DNA of 64,000 nucleotides. Origin: Armigeres subalbatus (taxonomy: Eukaryota > Arthropoda > Insecta > Diptera > Culicidae). The position numbers and the translations under genes are program-made. The notes under the pieces were generated by a model, which had not been told where the DNA came from, did no database searches, and saw nothing but the letters and a program-made list of their open reading frames with translations. Of the stretch, positions 60,200-64,000 are shown in pieces; position 1 is the stretch's first letter; each line of letters begins with the position of its first letter. The stretch covers positions 30,953,242 through 31,017,241 of the forward strand of contig NC_085141.1 in assembly GCF_024139115.2 (NCBI RefSeq). Direction: 5' to 3'.

Positions 60200-61479
60200 T
60201 ATAATATCGAATTATAATGAAAGTTCCCCCAAATCAACGCGATGTGTTTGTTGCTATAACTGACAGTTCGTCGCTTTGGTAAGGAAGCGCCAATGGAGCC
60301 AATAGAATCGCAACGACAGTGACAGTCCAAGACAACCCTAAAGCTTTTCATTTACATAAAATCTATAGGTGGAATCCATAAAATACGTCACGTAAAAATG
60401 TTGTGATCAACTACTTTTTGTAGTAACATGCATAATTATGCATGATGTGTAATATATCTTTAAAAAGTCACGAATATCACGTAATTTATGGATGTTCCGA
60501 AGCATTAAGGACGGACAAGGACGATAAATTTGCGAAATGCTACATGTAGGCACCATTTCAAGAAAAATCTGAGTCATGCTAGTCCGTTGTGTATTATATC
60601 AAATATAAATTTGCTTAGAATATAGAGCCTTGTATCGAAATTTTGGCTTCCGAGCGGTTTTATAAACATTGCATCACTCCCAAATAAATAGAAAGGCAAA
60701 AAAAAATCTTTGTTCGGTATTTTTTTGCTTCGATAGTACGTACGTTCCGATAGTACGTACACTAAAATTACGGAGGTGTACGTACTATCGAGGTATGCCT
60801 GTATATAATTTTACAACCAACTTGCGATTGTTAGATTTTTTACAATTACGTAAAATAACATACCATAATCTGTATAACAACGGGGTATATGGGAAATTAC
60901 TACGACACTTTGATTATATTGTGTCTTGCTAAAAAATACAACTTTCGTGATCAAGGCGTTAAATTTATAGGCAGTACAAATGGCACGTGCTATCAAAGCA
61001 TTCACCGCTGGAATCCACCACATGGTGGACAAGTTTTCAAAAATATCAAAGAAGCTGTTTTTCTGGAGGTATATTTTTCTTAGGCGACTATCTGGCGCTT
61101 ATTTTTCGTTGCGACCTAGGTTGCGTCTATAAATAAGTGGAGAAGTAGATTTTTTTCTTGAGCGGTACAATACACAATACGTATGGAAAGTATGGAAGCA
61201 CAAACAAGTTGCTACACCTGGTTTGAATATTGCAACACACCCCAAAAAGTTCAGTATCACTTTAGAACTATATTCGTGGTGATTTATCATCGGATCTTTT
61301 TCGATTTGAATGATGGAATCTTCAACACAATTGTTCACAACGATAAGTGCATTAGGAAGGAGGACAATTTAGCTCCCTGGGGTGTATTGGCCGCCGGGTG
61401 GACATCCGGATGATCCGGGTTCTGGAACACTATTTCATAAATCTTTTCAGTCCAGTGAGATGATAAACTTTCATCATCT
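60200..61479 (+). other. IP3K: Intron DNA; short CGATAGTACGTAC inverted words at 60733-60800
   Basis: GATAGTACGTAC occurs twice and is faced by GTACGTACTATCG within 70 bp. The rest shows nothing certain. The frames at 60889-61083 and 61183-61413 match no family I recognise and do not continue the IP3K protein. Confidence 0.45.
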
Positions 61480-61945
61480 CTCGTAAACACAATATGACAG
61501 AACTATTAATGTTGAGTAAGGCTTGCTTGATCCCTGGTGGTCCTTCGGGGGTTCCGTAACATCCTGTGAAGTAGTCGATGGTCATAATTCGACCCTGAAA
61601 GCTGCCGCTTTTTTCTAAACCGTATGTTGCAGCAATGCCAGAGCAAAATCAACACAAGGACCACTGGTTTACCTCGGATGGCCTCTAAGTGGTCCGTCTG
61701 AAGTTTTAAAATGGAAGTGGAATTCTTGAAGTTTGTCCCAGAAAGCTTCGATGTTTCATAAATTAATTAGCAATATGAGAACAAGATCAATACAAGGACC
61801 TTTCATTCACCACGGATGGCCAAAAAATGGTCCTCTGGAACCTCCGGAGAAATGAAAATTTCTTGAAATTTGTCTTGAATAGCTAAGACTATTTATAAAT
61901 TGATTGTTTATGCAATATGATTACAAAAAAACTCATTGACCCCGG
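61480..61945 (+). repeat. Degenerate ~133-bp tandem repeat, three to four units
   Basis: AATCAACACAAGGACCACTG (about 61647), ATCAATACAAGGACCTTTCA (about 61786) and the final CTCATTGACC unit (about 61930) recur every ~133-140 bp. Each is accompanied by CGGATGGCC, TGGTCC and TTCTTGAA.TTTGTC. Confidence 0.7.
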
Positions 61946-62171
61946 TTGCCCGTTAAGTGATCATCAGCAATTTTAGCAACTCAATTAGTTGATAACAAAT
62001 AGTAACGTCAGTTGTTCGTTTTTTATATCGAAAAGTCGTTTGACTAGCTACAGTGAAGTATCCCTCACTCAATATTGAAAAGACTATCCATTAAAGTTGG
62101 ATATCAAGTACATAGTTTATATTGGTATGAAAAAAACTGTTTAACTAAACTGTCGGTTGCGGTTCCGCAAC

Positions 62172-62595
62172 CAAGGATGTTATCGATCATTTAGTAATTT
62201 GCGTTCGATCATTTAGTAGTTTGTCAATAACTCATTCCAGAAGCTGAATTTCAAAATGTGTTGTATGGTAAACTTCTAGTGCGAAGGTTTTTCTACAACT
62301 CTGACGAATGGTTCGTTGTTTGAATTCCACTAGTAACGGAGTTATAGCTATAGTATCAGTAACTTAGACTAAATGATAACAAAATTCCAATCATTTAGTT
62401 TAAGCTACTGCAACTAGTGATGTAACTCTGCTATTAGTTGAATTCTATCAACAAACCATTAGGCAGAGTTGTAGAAAAACCTTCGCACTAGAAGTCCACC
62501 ATACAACACATTTTGAAATTCAGCTTCTGGAATGAGTTATTGACAAACTACTAAATGATCGAACGCAAATTACTAAATGATCGGTAACATCCTTG
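62172..62595. mobile_element. hAT-type MITE, 424 bp, with perfect 8-bp target duplication
   Basis: The ends CAAGGATGTTATCGATCATT and reverse complement extend through ~190-bp arms (GTCAATAACTCATTCCAGAA, TGTTGTATGG). TCCGCAAC flanks it at 62164-62171 and 62596-62603. The interior shares blocks with the MITE at 1526-1924, so the two are subfamilies. Confidence 0.9.
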
Positions 62596-62603
62596 TCCGC
62601 AAC

Positions 62604-64000
62604 AACATTGGCAATGCTGAAAATTTATTCTGAATGGTGACGTTTGACCTGAAAATCATCGAGTGGTCTGGTCGTCGGTCAGCTCGTTTGGTTGCTGTTG
62701 AAAAGGCGCATTGTTGAAAGCCTAGGTTGAAGGAAAATCGGAATTTGCAGGACCAGCATTTAATAAAAAAATAAGGTTTTGGTAGTTTGGTTTGAAATTT
62801 TCTTTCTAGATTTTAGTTTTGTTGCTGTTAATTATAGGAAAGGCGCATTACTGAAAATAAATCGATTCACCAAAACTACGGATGACAGATTTTAAAATAT
62901 TTTTGCATAAGAACCTTATAGAAACTGTACAAAATTTAGACATATACACTTTTGGAATATTTAATTATAAACATTATATAAATTTCTCACAATTTTGTAT
63001 TTTTATATACATTATTCGTAAAAAAAAAAAGCTCACATTTATTGTATTAAAACCTCGCACAATTGTATATGCCAAGATCTTATACAATAGTTGTGAGATT
63101 TAATTTTTTTAGGTATTCTTTCCAGATGCACCATTTTATTCAAAAGAAGGTTGAGGACAAATTTTTTGAAAAGTTCAAGTGGAACCACAAGAATCACAAG
63201 CGTTCGTCGCAGCCCAAGTGACATGTTTATAACTACTACTAAAACTATAGTTTTACAGTCGACTCTCAACATCTCGATATCTCTGCCTATATCGATGGTT
63301 TGCTCGGTCCCTTCAATCTACGTACATTTTTGCTTTCTACATCTCGATAACCTCCCTATCTTGATATGATCTGGTCACATCCAGTATTTTGCGCTCGATA
63401 ATGGCGGCCAAGTGAGTGCCTAGTGACATTCAAGAGGTAGAAAATATTTACGTTTTATAATCAGTGTAGGCTACGATTTTATGAAAAATATTGGCACTCA
63501 CCATTTCTGCCTTGAACATACAAACGTCAAAAAAGTATCTTTCATTTATTTGTTTAATCCTTTCTTTCGCTACAATTTAATCCTAATTTCAAATATTCGT
63601 CTTGAATTTTTAGCTGCAGAATATGAAAATCACTAGCAAACCACTTAGGAATGTCAATCCTGCTAGACGCATTTCAGAAAAGAAGTTTGATTGTAATTCG
63701 TACTTCTGGTTATAAATACGAAGAGTTTTATATGAACTCACTATAAAAACCTAAAAATATTACAATTAGTTAATTGTGACTGTAGATATCGGTTGGACAA
63801 ACTTTTTTGTGTAGTCCAGAATCCCATTGGCATGTTTTGTTGTTCATCCAAAACAAGAAATAACATTCACCCTTATTCTTGTTTACGTACGAACGCGCTT
63901 TCGAACGAAAGTTGATGCGCATTCTCGTTTATGTCAGCCAAATCAAATGAGAAAATGATTCGAACGAACTGCATTCGTTCGAAAGTTTCGTTCGTCCGTA
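62604..64000 (+). other. IP3K: AT-rich intron DNA to the window end
   Basis: No IP3K exon and no repeat structure that I can support. Confidence 0.5.

Noticed and set aside
60889..61413. Possible further IP3K exons
   Set aside because: Neither frame begins with the expected Gly-led continuation or contains the later kinase motifs. No matching acceptor and phase were found.

Overview
This window looks like euchromatic DNA from a culicine mosquito, most likely Aedes. That is an inference. The grounds are one conserved host gene with very long introns, extreme density of nested transposons, tRNA-derived SINEs ending in (GAA)n/(AAG)n, Jockey-like and RTE-like LINE remains, a Ty3/gypsy remnant, and many TTAA-, TA- or 8-bp-duplicating MITEs and fold-back elements. 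There is nothing prokaryotic here.

The only host gene I can support is a plus-strand inositol 1,4,5-trisphosphate 3-kinase (IP3K). Five coding exons are visible: 12186-12842, 48708-48884, 54273-54345, 55237-55367 and 56128-56268. They join in frame into the first ~393 residues: a low-complexity, His-rich N-terminus, a calmodulin-binding-like segment, the ATP-lysine region and the PxxxDxKxG inositol-binding motif. The rest of the kinase domain must lie beyond position 64000. Intron 1 is 35.9 kb and is made largely of mobile DNA. A core-promoter candidate (Inr plus DPE at exact spacing) sits just upstream of the preferred start codon.

Layout. 1-6260: a minus-strand Ty3/gypsy remnant (protease, RT, RNase H, integrase) broken by a SINE, a 399-bp hAT-type MITE and a 2.2-kb insertion that carries nineteen 96-bp repeats. 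6260-12050: AT-rich DNA with one MITE and one dispersed repeat, then a more GC-rich unique region next to the gene. 12843-48707 (intron 1): a 3-kb AGCTT-type array, a MITE, a Jockey-like LINE inside an inverted repeat, GGAATTCC-type satellite blocks, a 4.6-kb TTAA-flanked fold-back, a 2.8-kb fold-back built from TTTGGCCGAA arrays, SINEs, and an intact three-exon hAT transposase gene (38965-41004). 48885-54272 (intron 2): an RTE fragment, a second TTTGGCCGAA fold-back and a ~54-bp tandem array split by a palindrome. 56269-64000 (intron 5, incomplete): more satellite, a 987-bp hAT-type non-autonomous element and two further MITEs.

The genes do not form a pathway; the window shows one signalling kinase whose introns store transposons. 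The most informative points are the intact hAT transposase with complete catalytic residues, several insertions whose target duplications can be read directly (two confirmed by an uninterrupted homologous copy in the same window), and the composite satellite-bearing retroposon inside the gypsy element.
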